Shown here: in pieces, positions 45,171 to 54,439 of the stretch | Layout: every line of letters starts with the position of its first letter | Numbering within the stretch: position 1 is the stretch's first letter | NCBI GenBank assembly: GCA_963789495.1 | Contig: CAWBLP010000010.1 | Coordinates: 434,001-498,000, forward strand | Reading direction: 5' to 3' | Source: CAWBLP01 sp963789495 | GTDB taxonomy: Bacteria > Pseudomonadota > Alphaproteobacteria > Acetobacterales > Acetobacteraceae | Length of the DNA stretch: 64,000 nt | The notes under the pieces: model-generated | What the model was told of the DNA's origin: nothing | The model's database searches: none | Seen by the model: only the letters and a program-made list of their open reading frames with translations | Program-made: the position numbers and the translations under genes

Positions 45171-46400
45171 ATGCTGCTGCCACGTCGCACCCTGCTCGCC
45201 GGTGCCGCCGCACTCTCCGCCGCGCCGCCGATCCGTGCCCGTGCGCAGAACAAGCCGAAGATCAAGCTGGGCGTGCTGACCGACCTGTCCGGACCCTACC
45301 GCGACGATACCGGCCGGAACTCAATTGCCTGCACGCAGCAGGCAGTGGCCGAGTTCAATCCCTCATCACACGGCTTCGACGTCGAGGTGATCCACGCCGA
45401 CCACAAGAACGATGCCCAGCAGGCGGCGTCGATTGCCCGCGCCTGGTGCGACCAGGGCGTCGATGCGCTGATCGACGTGGCGACATCCTCAGTCGCCCTC
45501 GCCGTGGCGCAGGTGGTGCGCCAGCGCGACCGGGTCATGCTGAACAGCGCCGCCGCCACGACGGAGCTGACGGTCGGGCAATGCAGTCCCAACACCATCG
45601 CCTGGAGCGCCGACACCTATATGCTGGCGCGTTCGCAAGGCGGCGCGATGCTGAAATCCGGCGGCACCAGCTGGTTCTTCGTCACCGCCGATGACGCGTT
45701 CGGTCATGTGTTGGAGGAACAGACCGGTCAGGTCGTGACCAAAGGCGGCGGCAGCGTGAAGGGCTCGGTGCGCTACCCGTTCCCGCATACCACCGATTTT
45801 TCCACCTACCTCCGCCAGGCGCAGGCTTCCGGCGCCCAGGTGATCGGCCTGGCGGGGGGCGGGCTCGACGCCATCACCAGCATCCGCCAGGCGGGCGAAC
45901 TGGGCCTGAACACGAGGGCGAGGATCGCACCCCTGCTCATGTTCGTCACCGATGTGCATGCGCTGGGCCTGGCGCTGACCGGCGGGCTGGATTGCACGAC
46001 CTCGTTCTACTGGGACCGCAACGACCGCAGCCGCGCCTTCACCCGGCGGATGCTGCCGAACCTGGTCGACGGCACCTATCCGAACATGGCGCATGCCAGC
46101 TGCTATGCCGCCACGCTGCATTATCTGAAGGTCGTGGCCGCGATGGGAGCCGCCGCGGCGAAGCAGAGCGGCCATGTCGCCGTGGCGCGGATGAAGGCGT
46201 TGCCGACCGATGACGACGCGTTCGGCAAGGGCCATATCCGCGCCGACGGACGCGGCGAATTCTCCTCGTTCCTGTGGAAGGTGAAGCAGCCGGATGACAG
46301 CAAGGGCGAGTGGGACCTGCTGGAACTGGTGCTGGAATCGCCGGCGGCCGATGTACTGCATCCCATCAGCCAGAAATGCCGCTTCCCGAGCGGCGCCTGA
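45171..46400 (+). CDS. ABC transporter periplasmic amino-acid/amide-binding protein
   Basis: A 409-residue type I periplasmic binding protein of the Leu/Ile/Val (HAAT) family. The N-terminus MLLPRRTLLAGAAALSAA is an export signal with an RR pair, and cleavage after ARAQ is plausible. Domain blocks: KIKLGVLTDLSGPYRDDTG, EVIHADHKNDAQQAASIAR, VMLNSAAATTELTVGQCSPN, and SWFFVTADDAFGHVLEEQT. ATG 45171 has GGGAG ahead; 45153 is the alternative. No permease or ATPase genes lie nearby, so it works with components encoded elsewhere or is an orphan receptor. The ligand is unknown. Confidence 0.9.
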   Translation: MLLPRRTLLAGAAALSAAPPIRARAQNKPKIKLGVLTDLSGPYRDDTGRNSIACTQQAVAEFNPSSHGFDVEVIHADHKNDAQQAASIARAWCDQGVDALIDVATSSVALAVAQVVRQRDRVMLNSAAATTELTVGQCSPNTIAWSADTYMLARSQGGAMLKSGGTSWFFVTADDAFGHVLEEQTGQVVTKGGGSVKGSVRYPFPHTTDFSTYLRQAQASGAQVIGLAGGGLDAITSIRQAGELGLNTRARIAPLLMFVTDVHALGLALTGGLDCTTSFYWDRNDRSRAFTRRMLPNLVDGTYPNMAHASCYAATLHYLKVVAAMGAAAAKQSGHVAVARMKALPTDDDAFGKGHIRADGRGEFSSFLWKVKQPDDSKGEWDLLELVLESPAADVLHPISQKCRFPSGA

Positions 46401-46526
46401 AACGCGTCGCGGCACGGGTGGGTCGCGGCATGGTCGGGTCTCGGACGCCGCGACCCGGCCTTACGCGCATTTGGCGCGTGAGCCCCCGTCCGCTATCACT
46501 GCGTGCAGGCCTGCGGAGGGATTGCG

Positions 46527-47219
46527 ATGGAACTGAAATCGGCGCTGATTGTCGGCGCGGGCAGCGGACTGAGTGCTTCGCTGGCGCGGCTGTTCGCACG
46601 CCACGGGCTGCAGGTGGCGCTCGCCTCGCGTAATCCGGATCGGCTCGCGCGGCTGGTCGAGGAGACCGCCGGCGTCAGCTTCGCCTGCGAGGCAACCGAG
46701 CCGGAGGAGGTTGCGGCGCTGTTTGACGTCGTGGTCGCGACGCAAGGAGCGCCGGATGTGGTGGTCTACAACGCCTCGGCGCGGGCGCGCGGGCCGATCA
46801 CGGAGCTGGATCCTGAGCAGGTGGCACGGGCGATCGCGGTCAGTGCCTATGGCGGTTTTCTGGTGGGGCAGCAGGCGGCGCGCCACATGGTGCCGCGGGG
46901 CCAGGGTGCGATCCTGTTCACCGGTGCCTCGGCCAGCGTGAAGGGATATCCGCAGTCATCCGCATTCGCGATGGGCAAGTTCGCCCTGCGCGGCCTGGCG
47001 CAGAGCATGGCGCGCGAATTGTCGCCGCAGGGTGTGCATGTCGCGCATTTCGTCATCGATGGCGGCATTCGCAGCGCGGCTCGCCAGGATCCGGCCGACA
47101 GCCCGGACAGTCTGTTGGATCCCGACGCGATCGCGGAGAGCTATTGGCAGGTGGTGACGCAGCCCCGCAGCGCCTGGAGCTGGGAGATGGAGCTGCGGCC
47201 CTGGGTGGAACGCTTCTGA
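46527..47219 (+). CDS. Short-chain dehydrogenase/reductase-like protein lacking the catalytic Tyr
   Basis: A 230-residue Rossmann protein. The cofactor loop is VGAGSGLSASLA (residues 9-20) and YNASARARGP stands where NNAG is usual. The expected Ser is in FTGASASVKG, but the YxxxK motif is FAMGK (Phe147, Lys151), so the proton-donating Tyr is replaced. The end ESYWQVVTQPRSAWSWEMEL is typical of this subgroup, in which the Phe seems standard. It may bind NAD(P) without classical reductase action, or use another acid. ATG 46527 directly starts the first beta strand. It lies 126 bases after the binding-protein gene. Confidence 0.85.
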   Translation: MELKSALIVGAGSGLSASLARLFARHGLQVALASRNPDRLARLVEETAGVSFACEATEPEEVAALFDVVVATQGAPDVVVYNASARARGPITELDPEQVARAIAVSAYGGFLVGQQAARHMVPRGQGAILFTGASASVKGYPQSSAFAMGKFALRGLAQSMARELSPQGVHVAHFVIDGGIRSAARQDPADSPDSLLDPDAIAESYWQVVTQPRSAWSWEMELRPWVERF

Positions 47220-47289
47220 GCGCATCGCGGCGGAAGGGGAGACGCGGGTCTGGGTGTCCGCTGAGGGCAACCCGGTGCGTCGCGGTCGT

Positions 47290-47553
47290 TCAGCGCGGCC
47301 GGCTGTGGTCCCGCGGGATGAAGATCGTGGTGTGCTCATACGGTAGCCGACCCACCGATGCGTCCGGCGTCATGGCGCGGGCGGAGGGCGGATGATGCTG
47401 CGCCCGAGTCCCGATCGCCAGAAGCGACAGGGCGAGAATGGCGAAGATCAGGACGCGATCGGCCAGCGTCCGGAGCGGCGAGCGCTCATTGTACCAGAAA
47501 TGCTTGTACCACGACCGGTGCGGTTGTAGCGGCGCAATAGCCATTTGGTTCAT
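47290..47553 (-). CDS. Small single-span membrane protein, hypothetical
   Basis: An 87-residue protein from ATG 47553: MNQMAIAPLQPHRSWYKHF, then WYNERSPLRTLADR, followed by one hydrophobic helix VLIFAILALSLLAIGTRA (residues about 32-50) and a polar tail. No family was recognised. The aromatic/basic N-terminus with a single helix suggests an inner-membrane protein. The longer frame up to 47739 is Arg/Pro-rich and unlikely. It converges with the SDR gene. Confidence 0.5.
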   Translation of the reverse strand: MNQMAIAPLQPHRSWYKHFWYNERSPLRTLADRVLIFAILALSLLAIGTRAQHHPPSARAMTPDASVGRLPYEHTTIFIPRDHSRPR

Positions 47554-47893
47554 GGCCCCTGGCGGAGACGGGCTGCGAGGGTTTCTCGCATCCCGACTAT
47601 CGGCCCAACCGCCGCTCCGGCGCAATCGCTGTTCTGGTTCGACCTGCACTGACCTGGAAGCGGCCGACCGGAGTGCCGATGCCGCCGGTCGTGGTGGCTT
47701 CGCCTGCCAGGGTGGCCGGCCCAGGATGCCCATAGGCATCGGATACCGTTCCGGGCGCCACAGGATCTTCCCCTTCCGTTGCGGGAAGGGTTAGGGGGGA
47801 GCCCCGGGGGACTGAGCGGATCCGCATCCCCCGTGGCCCTCATTCCGTCGCCCCTTCCCGCAAGGAGAGGGGGTAAGTCCGGGCTTGCCGGGG
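47554..47893. other. Intergenic region with palindromic repeats
   Basis: No gene is supported here. Between 47763 and 47875 are CCTTCCGTTGCGGGAAGGG and CCCCTTCCCGCAAGGAGAGG, two related stems built around TTGCGGGAAGGG in opposite orientation, plus GGAGCCCCGGGGG. This is a common intergenic repeat type in GC-rich proteobacteria and may act as a terminator for the glycosyltransferase gene downstream on the plus-strand coordinates. Confidence 0.55.
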
Positions 47894-48946
47894 TCAGGTG
47901 ACCATGCGCAGGGCCGGGCGGGCCTTGGCGACCAATCGGCGGTACAGCGTCACATAATCCTCCGCCATGCGCCTCGCACTGAACCGTTCCTCGAACCGCG
48001 CGCGGATTGCCGCACGAGACAGCCGCGTGGCGCGGCGCACCGCGGCACAGGCCGAGACCTCATCCTCCACGATGAACCCGGTCAGCCCGTCTTCCACGAT
48101 TTCCGGCACCGAGCCGCAGTTGAACGCCACCACCGGCGTGCCGCAGGCCATCGCCTCGATCATCACCAGGCCGAACGGCTCGGGCCAGTCGATCGGCATC
48201 AGCAGGGCCTGGGCGCCGCTGAGGAACTCCGACTTCTGGTGGTCGCCGATCTCGCCGATATGCTCGATGAACGAGCCGTCGATCATCGGGCGGATCACCG
48301 CGTTGTAGTATTCCTCGTCCACCCGATCGACCTTGGCGGCGAGTTTCAGCGGAATCCCGGTCTCCCGGGCGATGCGGATCGCACGGTCGGGGCGCTTCTC
48401 CGGGCAGATGCGGCCAAGGAAGGCGAGGTAGTTCGGCGTCGAGCGCTGCGGCATGAGCAGCGTCTCGGGCAATCCGTGATGCACGGTCGCCAGAAAGTCG
48501 ACATTGGGCAGCGGTGCACGTTGGGCGTCGGAAATCGACACCAGGGGAACCCCGTCGAAGCACTCGTACACCGGTGCCAGTTCCGGCAGGTCCAACCGGC
48601 CGTGCAGCGTGGTCAGGAACGGCGTGTCGACCCGGCTCAACAGCGAGAACGGCCAGTAATCGAGATGGCAATGCAGCACGTCGAACTCATGGGCGCGACG
48701 AGCCACCTGCTCCATCATCAGCATATGCGGTGCGATCGCATCGCGCAGGCTGCGGTCGAACCGCAGCGCGCGCGGGCACATTGCCTCCAGCTGGGCGGTG
48801 GTGACCGAATCGCCGCTGGCGAACAGGCTGACCTCGTGCCCCATGGCGACGAGCTCTTCGGTCAGGAATGACACCACTCGTTCGGTGCCGCCGTACAGTT
48901 TCGGCGGCACCGCCTCGGTCAGCGGTGCGATCTGGGCTATACGCAT
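47894..48946 (-). CDS. Glycosyltransferase family 4 protein
   Basis: A 350-residue GT-B glycosyltransferase. MRIAQIAPLTEAVPPKLYGG with GTERVVSFLTEELVAMGHEV is the GT4 donor-side start. FDVLHCHLDYWPFSLL, LTTLHGRLDLPELAPV, FLGRICPEKRPDRAIRIA (basic phosphate-binding residues) and EPFGLVMIEAMACGTPVVAF (E-x7-E signature) follow. It is divergent from the trehalose-phosphate synthase gene at 49126, and the pair may be linked in stress or osmoprotectant sugar metabolism. Its own acceptor cannot be inferred. Confidence 0.92.
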   Translation of the reverse strand: MRIAQIAPLTEAVPPKLYGGTERVVSFLTEELVAMGHEVSLFASGDSVTTAQLEAMCPRALRFDRSLRDAIAPHMLMMEQVARRAHEFDVLHCHLDYWPFSLLSRVDTPFLTTLHGRLDLPELAPVYECFDGVPLVSISDAQRAPLPNVDFLATVHHGLPETLLMPQRSTPNYLAFLGRICPEKRPDRAIRIARETGIPLKLAAKVDRVDEEYYNAVIRPMIDGSFIEHIGEIGDHQKSEFLSGAQALLMPIDWPEPFGLVMIEAMACGTPVVAFNCGSVPEIVEDGLTGFIVEDEVSACAAVRRATRLSRAAIRARFEERFSARRMAEDYVTLYRRLVAKARPALRMVT

Positions 48947-49125
48947 GATGGTAGGCTCCCCGGCTTCTTGCTCGACCTGATAGGGCAGGGCGGTTCAGGT
49001 TTTTTTGCGGCGCAACCGGGCGAAACTGAGGCATTTTCTCCGACCCTCACGGCCAAGTGAGGCCCCGTTGCGTGACAGTTCCTGTGATCGCGTGGTTTAT
49101 GGAGTGAATCAGGGGAGGGTTTTGT

Positions 49126-50517
49126 TTGGCGCGTCTGGTCGTCGTATCCAACCGCGTCCCGTTGCCATCGGAGCGCGGCCCCCGGGCCGGCGGTCTGGCG
49201 GTGGCTCTGGCTGACGCGTTGCGGCCCGGCTCGCTGTGGTTTGGCTGGAGCGGACGTCGCAGCAGCCAGCCCTCCGCCACGCCGCATTTGCAGCAGGCCA
49301 ACGGCATCACCTACGGCACGATCGACCTGACCGAGCACGATTACAAGGCGTTCTATCTCTCCGTCTCCAACGGGACGCTGTGGCCGTTGCTGCATTTCCG
49401 ACTTGGCCTGATCGACTACCGGGGCGAGGATTACGACGGCTACCGGGCGGTGAACCGCCAGTTCGCGACGGCGCTCGCCCCGCTGCTGAAGCGCGACGAC
49501 ATCATCTGGGTGCACGACTATCACCTGATCCCGCTGGCGGAGTCGCTGCGGGAGCTGGGGGTGCGCAACCGGATCGGCTTCTTCCTGCACACCCCGTTCG
49601 TGCCCTCCGCCGTGCTGCTGGCGTTACCGCGGGCGGAGGAATTGCTGGCAGCCCTGTGTGACTACGACGTGGTCGGCTTTCACACCGCCACCTATCGCAA
49701 GGCCTTCCTGGACTGCTGCCGTGAGATGCTGAAGGTGCGGCCGGACGCGCAGGGCCGCTTTGTCCATCATGGCCGGTCGGTCCACGCGATCGTCGACCCG
49801 ATCGGGATCGACGCCGAGGCCTTTGCCACGGAGGCCGCTACCTCCGCCCAGACCGTCGAGAGCCGGCAGCTGCGCGAGAGCCTGCCGAACGACCGTAAGC
49901 TGGCGATCGGTGCGGAGCGGCTGGACTATTCCAAGGGCCTGGCCAACCGGTTCGAGGCTTTCGCGCGCCTGCTGGAGCGCTATCCCGAGCACCGGCGGCA
50001 TGTCAGCTTCCTGCAGATTGCGGCACGCTCGCGGGAGGATGTCGGCGATTACCAGCGGCTGCGGCGCGAGCTGGACCGTATCGTCGGCGATATTAATGGG
50101 CGCTTTTCCGAATTCGACTGGGTGCCGCTGCGCTACATGGCGCGGGCGATGCGCCGGACCACACTGGCCGGCTTCTTCCGCATGGCCCAACTCGGGGTAG
50201 TGACGCCGCTGCGCGACGGGATGAACCTGGTGGCGAAGGAATTCGTCGCGGCGCAGGATCCGGAAGACCCCGGTGTGCTGATCCTCTCCCGCTTCGCCGG
50301 CGCGGCGGATGAGATGACGGAGGCGCTGATCGTCAACCCGTACGACGCGGACGAGATCACCGAAGCCATGCATATCGGGCTGAGCATGGACCTGGGCGAG
50401 CGGCGGGAACGCTGGCTGACCCTGCGGGAGAAGGTCTGGGCCAGTTCAGCCAGCCATTACTGTCAGGTTTTTATGACCCATCTGACCGAACGGTCCCACT
50501 TCCGCGCGGCTTCGTAG
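49126..50517 (+). CDS. otsA: Alpha,alpha-trehalose-phosphate synthase (UDP-forming type)
   Basis: A 463-residue GT20 enzyme that makes trehalose 6-phosphate from a nucleotide-glucose and glucose 6-phosphate. ARLVVVSNRVPLPSERGPRA with GGLAVALADAL is the N-terminal substrate loop. WVHDYHLIPLAESLRELG, RIGFFLHTPFVPSA, AIGAERLDYSKGLANRFEAF and TPLRDGMNLVAKEFVAAQ are the usual blocks. The start is TTG at 49126 after AGGGGAGGG; no ATG or GTG lies at the family N-terminus. No otsB phosphatase is seen next to it. A palindromic repeat follows directly. Confidence 0.94.
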   Translation: MARLVVVSNRVPLPSERGPRAGGLAVALADALRPGSLWFGWSGRRSSQPSATPHLQQANGITYGTIDLTEHDYKAFYLSVSNGTLWPLLHFRLGLIDYRGEDYDGYRAVNRQFATALAPLLKRDDIIWVHDYHLIPLAESLRELGVRNRIGFFLHTPFVPSAVLLALPRAEELLAALCDYDVVGFHTATYRKAFLDCCREMLKVRPDAQGRFVHHGRSVHAIVDPIGIDAEAFATEAATSAQTVESRQLRESLPNDRKLAIGAERLDYSKGLANRFEAFARLLERYPEHRRHVSFLQIAARSREDVGDYQRLRRELDRIVGDINGRFSEFDWVPLRYMARAMRRTTLAGFFRMAQLGVVTPLRDGMNLVAKEFVAAQDPEDPGVLILSRFAGAADEMTEALIVNPYDADEITEAMHIGLSMDLGERRERWLTLREKVWASSASHYCQVFMTHLTERSHFRAAS

Positions 50518-50520
50518 GCG

Positions 50521-50600
50521 CAATCGGGGCTTTTGCCCCGAACCTCCACCAGGAGGCGTTGCCCCCTGAACCCACAACAAAGGCTCGCCTTTGCAATCGG
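50521..50600. repeat. Dispersed GC-rich palindromic repeat, module 2
   Basis: This copy has stems in the order GGGGCTTTTGCCCC, AGGAGGCGTTGCCCCC and CAAAGGCTCGCCTTTG, ending CAATCGG. It matches 18302-18390 and the reverse strand of 62580-62665. It starts three bases after the otsA stop and may serve as its terminator. Confidence 0.7.
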
Positions 50601-50798
50601 ATTCGGTCCCAAGGGCCGGGGCCTTCCCGGTGCATGGCACGCAACCCGTCCGGAGCCGACGAAGTCGGGCGAACGCCGGCCCGTGCTCTTGCAGCGATGC
50701 TGCGGGCACCCGAGGCCGTGCGATATGGCTGGGTCCGATCCGCGCGTCCGCTGATCCGCCGCTCGCGACGCCGTGATAGCGTCCAGTCGCCTGGCAGT

Positions 50799-50859
50799 GT
50801 CGCGCCTCCAGCCGCGCTGGACGCCGTAGCAGCGTCGCGCCTCCAGCCGCACTGGACGC
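50799..50859. repeat. 26-base direct repeat, two copies
   Basis: GTCGCGCCTCCAGCCGC-ctggacgc occurs at 50799-50824 and again at 50834-50859 with one mismatch, a 35-base period. Each copy includes a CCAG...CTGG inverted core. A third, degenerate piece precedes them. Confidence 0.7.
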
Positions 50860-50985
50860 TGGCGTTGCGTCGCGCCGGTTCTTCGAGTCACACGCCGCGT
50901 GATCCCGATTTTGTCAGGCGTCACCGGTAGCGGTTGCCGGCGGCGATGATGGATGATGTCATCACCGCTCAATGGAGATTCGCTG

Positions 50986-51915
50986 ATGACGCAGGTAGCC
51001 GTGATCGGCGCCGGTTTGATTGGCCGCGCCTGGTCCATCGTTTTTGCTCGCGCAGGGTTCGAGGTGACGCTGTGGGACAAAGTCCCGCAGGCCGTTCCGG
51101 CGGCGCTGGAATTCATCGCCGACCGGCTGCCGGAATTGCACGATGCCGGCCTGCTGGACGAACCGCCGCAGACCGTGTTGGCGCGCATCCGTCCGGTGGC
51201 GACGCTGGCGGAGGCGGTGCACGATGCAGACCACGTGCAGGAGAACGGGCCGGAGCAAATCGCCGAGAAGCAGACCCTGTTCACCGAGCTCGATCTCGCC
51301 GCTCGGCCGGACGCAGTGCTGGCCAGTTCGACCAGCGGCATCCCCGCCAGCGCCTTCACCGAAGGCTTGGCCGGGCGCGCGCGTTGCCTGGTCGCGCACC
51401 CGGTCAACCCGCCCTACCTCATCCCGATTGTGGAACTCTGCCCGGCGCCGTGGACCGAGCCCGAGGTGGTGGTGCGCACGCGCGACCTGATGACCCGCGC
51501 CGGACAGGTGCCGGCCACGGTGAAGAAGGAGATGGACGGGTTCGCGTTGAACCGGCTGCAGGGCGCGCTGCTGGCCGAGGCGTTCCGGCTGCTCGCCGAT
51601 GACGTGATCTCACCCACCGATCTCGACGCGTTGGTGAAGCACGGGCTTGGCCTGCGCTGGAGCTTCATGGGACCGCTGGAGACGATCGACCTGAACGCGC
51701 CGGGCGGATTGGCGGATTACTGCACGCGCTACGGACCGTTGTATCTGGAGATGCAGCGGCAGATGCAGCCGCGGCTGTGGGACCCGATGCTGGTGGGCCG
51801 GCTGAACGATACGCGGCGGGCGGAACTGCCGGCGAACCTGATGCCGGTGCGGCAGGAATGGCGGGACCGCAGACTGATGGCGCTGTTGGCGCACAAGCGG
51901 GCACAGCCGGAGTAA
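50986..51915 (+). CDS. 3-hydroxyacyl-CoA dehydrogenase family protein (hydroxybutyryl-CoA or gulonate dehydrogenase type)
   Basis: A 309-residue NAD-dependent dehydrogenase. The Rossmann start VAVIGAGLIGRAWSIVFARA is at residues 4-23. VQENGPEQIAEKQTLFTEL, LASSTSGIPASAFTEG and RCLVAHPVNPPYLIPIVEL carry the catalytic His and its partner Glu. The C-terminal helical domain has DGFALNRLQGALLAEAF and HGLGLRWSFMGPLETID. The VAHPVNPPYLIP form is close to the lambda-crystallin/L-gulonate 3-dehydrogenase subgroup, so the substrate may be a hydroxy acid instead of a CoA ester. A GGAGATTCGCTG site supports ATG 50986. Confidence 0.9.
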   Translation: MTQVAVIGAGLIGRAWSIVFARAGFEVTLWDKVPQAVPAALEFIADRLPELHDAGLLDEPPQTVLARIRPVATLAEAVHDADHVQENGPEQIAEKQTLFTELDLAARPDAVLASSTSGIPASAFTEGLAGRARCLVAHPVNPPYLIPIVELCPAPWTEPEVVVRTRDLMTRAGQVPATVKKEMDGFALNRLQGALLAEAFRLLADDVISPTDLDALVKHGLGLRWSFMGPLETIDLNAPGGLADYCTRYGPLYLEMQRQMQPRLWDPMLVGRLNDTRRAELPANLMPVRQEWRDRRLMALLAHKRAQPE

Positions 51916-52034
51916 CGGCGCGACGACGAGCGAACCGACGTGCTCCGCCGGTATCTTGGGACAACTAAGCCTGGTCGCAGGGTGGCCCCCGAGCCGGTCT
52001 GGAGTATGCCGGGTGCTTTGCGTATGGTTCGGTA

Positions 52035-52862
52035 ATGACCTCCGTTCCGGACCTGCCGGACTATTTCGCGCGTATTGGCTACGGCGGGCCGAGCGAACCA
52101 ACGCTTGCGGTTCTGCGGGAGCTGACCTTGCGCCATCCCGGCCAGATCCCTTTCGAGTGCCTCGACCCTTTCCTCGGCCTGGCGGTCGATCTCGATCCGG
52201 CTGCGATCCAGACGAAGCTGCTGCGCAGGCGTCGTGGCGGGTATTGCCAGGAACACAATGCGCTGTTCCATGACGTGTTGGCGGAACTGGGATTCACGGT
52301 GACCGCCCTCGCGGCGCGGGTCGTCTGGGCGTTGCAGGGACCGGCGGCGCCGCTGACCCATCGGCTGACCTTGGTCGAGCTGCCGGAAGGGCGGTTCATT
52401 GCCGATGTCGGCTTCGGCGGAAACACGCCAACCGCGCCGCTGCGTCTTGATCCGGGTACGGAACAAGTCACGCCGCACGGATGGTATCGCGTAATGAGCG
52501 CGGACCAGACGTTCGAGTTGCAGTCGCGGCTCAATGGCAGTTGGCAGGCATTGTATCAGTTCACCCTGGCCCCGCAGGCACGGGTCGATTTCGAAGTCGC
52601 CAACTGGTTCACCTCGACCAATCCGCGCTCGATCTTCATCCAGAACCTCATGGTCTGCCGCGTGGTCGGCGACACAAGGGTCAATCTGAGGAACACGAAC
52701 GTCTCCGTGCGCCAGCCGGACGGAGGCGCCGAACAAAAGGTGCTGGCCGGTGCCGATGATCTGCGGCACGTGCTGGAGGACGTCATGGGACTGGACCTGC
52801 CTGTGCCGGCCGAAACCCTGTGGGGGAGGCTGATGGGTAATGCCCAGCGGCCGCGGGACTGA
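52035..52862 (+). CDS. nat: Arylamine N-acetyltransferase
   Basis: A 275-residue NAT enzyme with the catalytic triad Cys71 (RRGGYCQEHNALF), His109 (PLTHRLTLVEL) and Asp124 (FIADVGFGGNTPTAPL). The three-domain fold is complete: helical bundle 1-85, beta barrel 86-190, and an alpha/beta lid. The enzyme transfers acetyl from acetyl-CoA to arylamines or hydrazines in the cytoplasm. There is no obvious operon partner: it follows the dehydrogenase gene by 119 bases. Length and motifs are normal. Confidence 0.94.
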   Translation: MTSVPDLPDYFARIGYGGPSEPTLAVLRELTLRHPGQIPFECLDPFLGLAVDLDPAAIQTKLLRRRRGGYCQEHNALFHDVLAELGFTVTALAARVVWALQGPAAPLTHRLTLVELPEGRFIADVGFGGNTPTAPLRLDPGTEQVTPHGWYRVMSADQTFELQSRLNGSWQALYQFTLAPQARVDFEVANWFTSTNPRSIFIQNLMVCRVVGDTRVNLRNTNVSVRQPDGGAEQKVLAGADDLRHVLEDVMGLDLPVPAETLWGRLMGNAQRPRD

Positions 52863-53035
52863 GTGTTGGCCGAACCTGGCTCTGTTATGCGGAACTGAAC
52901 TCCCGATACATTCCGTGGCGCGGACAATTGAAGCTCAGGCCGCAGACCTTGCCTGAACCGCCGGGATCGCCGGACAACGCGGCAAGCGTGGATCGCGCCA
53001 GCTTCCCCCTGACGGAGCCTCAGGCAGTGCCGGCG

Positions 53036-53182
53036 TCAGGTACGCAACGTGTTCTTCGTCACCTTGATCCCATGCGCCTTGAGCCACGCCTTGTGTTCGG
53101 CCTGTGCCTTGGTCAGCGCCGCTGTCTTGGGCAGGTTGACCTGCTTCGCTTTCGGCGTGGACAGCCTGATGACGCGGGACAT
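53036..53182 (-). CDS. Small basic protein, hypothetical
   Basis: A 48-residue Lys-rich protein from ATG 53182: MSRVIRLSTPKAKQVNLPK, then KAQAEHKAWLKAHGIK. It may be a small helical nucleic-acid-associated protein; no family was recognised. The frame extends to 53239 in Arg-rich sequence I consider untranslated. It lies upstream of nothing obvious and converges with the NAT gene. Confidence 0.45.
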   Translation of the reverse strand: MSRVIRLSTPKAKQVNLPKTAALTKAQAEHKAWLKAHGIKVTKNTLRT

Positions 53183-53320
53183 GGCCTGGCTCCTGCCGGA
53201 TGCGTCGCACAGTCTATCCAACCGGCGCGACCTATCCAACCGGCGCGACGGATGCAGCGGCCTTGGCGACCCGCCGCCCCCTCGGCGACAGACCCGCCGC
53301 CGCCGCCGAATTCCCGCCCT

Positions 53321-54392
53321 TCACACCTGGTCGTAATCCACCACCACATGTTTGGTCAGCGGATGCGCCTGGCAGGTCAGGATATAGCCGGCCTCCGTCT
53401 CCCACGGCTCCAGCGAGTAGTTCACCGTCATCTCCACCCGCCCTTCCAGCAGCTTGGCGCGGCAGGTGCAGCACATGCCGCCCTTGCAGGAATAGGGCAG
53501 GGCGCGACCGGCCCGGATCGCGGCGTCGATGATCGCCTCGCCATCCGCCACCGGGATGTCGCTGCGCACGCCTTCGCTGATCACCGTGGCAATCGCCTTC
53601 GGCGCCACCGCCTGCGGCACCACCACGGGACGAGGCCGGCCGGCGGCGGACGGGGTGAAGCGCTCGACATGGATGCGCGCGCGGGGCAGGCCGAGATCCG
53701 CCAGCGCCTTCTCCAGCCCCTCGATCATCGGCTGCGGCCCGCAGACGAAAACATGGTCCACCATGTCGAGCGGCACCATCGCGCGCATCAGCACGCGCAG
53801 CTTCTCGGCATCGAGCCGTCCGTTCAGCACCGCAACGTCCTGCTGCTCGCGCGACAGCACGTGGAACACCGACAGGCGGGTCAAAAAGCGGTCCTTCAGA
53901 TCCTCCAGCGCGCCGCGGAACAGGATGCTGTCGGTGCTGCGATTGCCGTAGAACAGCAGGAACCGGCTGCGTGTCTCGCGCTGCAGGATGGTGGTCAGGA
54001 TCGACAGCACCGGCGTGATGCCGGACCCGGCGGCGAACGCCACCAGCGTGCGCGCGGCATCGGGTTCCGGCGGCACGCCGAACCGCCCGTCCGGCGTCAT
54101 CACCGCCAGCGTGTCGCCGATCCGCAGCGTGTCGTTGGCCCAGTTGGAGAACACTCCGCCGGCGACGCGCTTGATCGCGACGCGCAGCGCCCCGTCATCC
54201 AGGCCGGCGCAGATCGAGTAGCTGCGGCGCAGGTCCTCGCCGTCGATCGTCGCCCGCAGCGTCAGGGTACTGGCCGGGCTGGAACGCATACGCCGCCTGC
54301 AGCGGCTCCGGGACATCGAAGCCCAGCACCACCGCATCCGCGGTCTCGCGGTGCAGGTCGGCAATCCGCAGCGTGTGGAACGAAGGCGGCAT
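53321..54392 (-). pseudogene. PaaE-type ferredoxin:NADP reductase, one-base insertion
   Basis: The rebuilt protein of about 356 residues has an FNR-like FAD domain (MPPSFHTLRIADLHRETAD, AYAFQPGQY, RRSYSICAGLDDG), an NAD(P) domain (VAFAAGSGITPVLSILTT, VFVCGPQPMIEGLEKAL), and a C-terminal plant-type [2Fe-2S] ferredoxin (LPYSCKGGMCCTCRAKL with C-x4-C-x2-C, then LTCQAHP). This is the reductase component of phenylacetyl-CoA-oxygenase-like systems. The frame breaks at a CCC near 54267: with CC the sequence runs GQYLTLRATIDGEDLRRS. Translation from 54392 would end soon after without the catalytic part. No oxygenase subunits are nearby. It may be a pseudogene or a base-call error. Confidence 0.85.
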
Positions 54393-54439
54393 GGGGGGAT
54401 CGTCTTGCCCAAGGCGCCCGGAACACACAAGTCTGGATC

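Larger units (their letters stand above)
50518..50985. other. Intergenic region rich in repeats
   Basis: This 468-base gap holds module 2 of the dispersed repeat at 50521-50600 and a 26-base direct repeat at 50799-50859. No gene is supported; open frames here lack any family signal. Confidence 0.6.

Noticed and set aside
52928..54439. Long plus-strand extension upstream of yjbQ
   Set aside because: It lies antisense to the reductase gene and is low-complexity Arg/His-rich. Only the last 138 residues match the YjbQ family.
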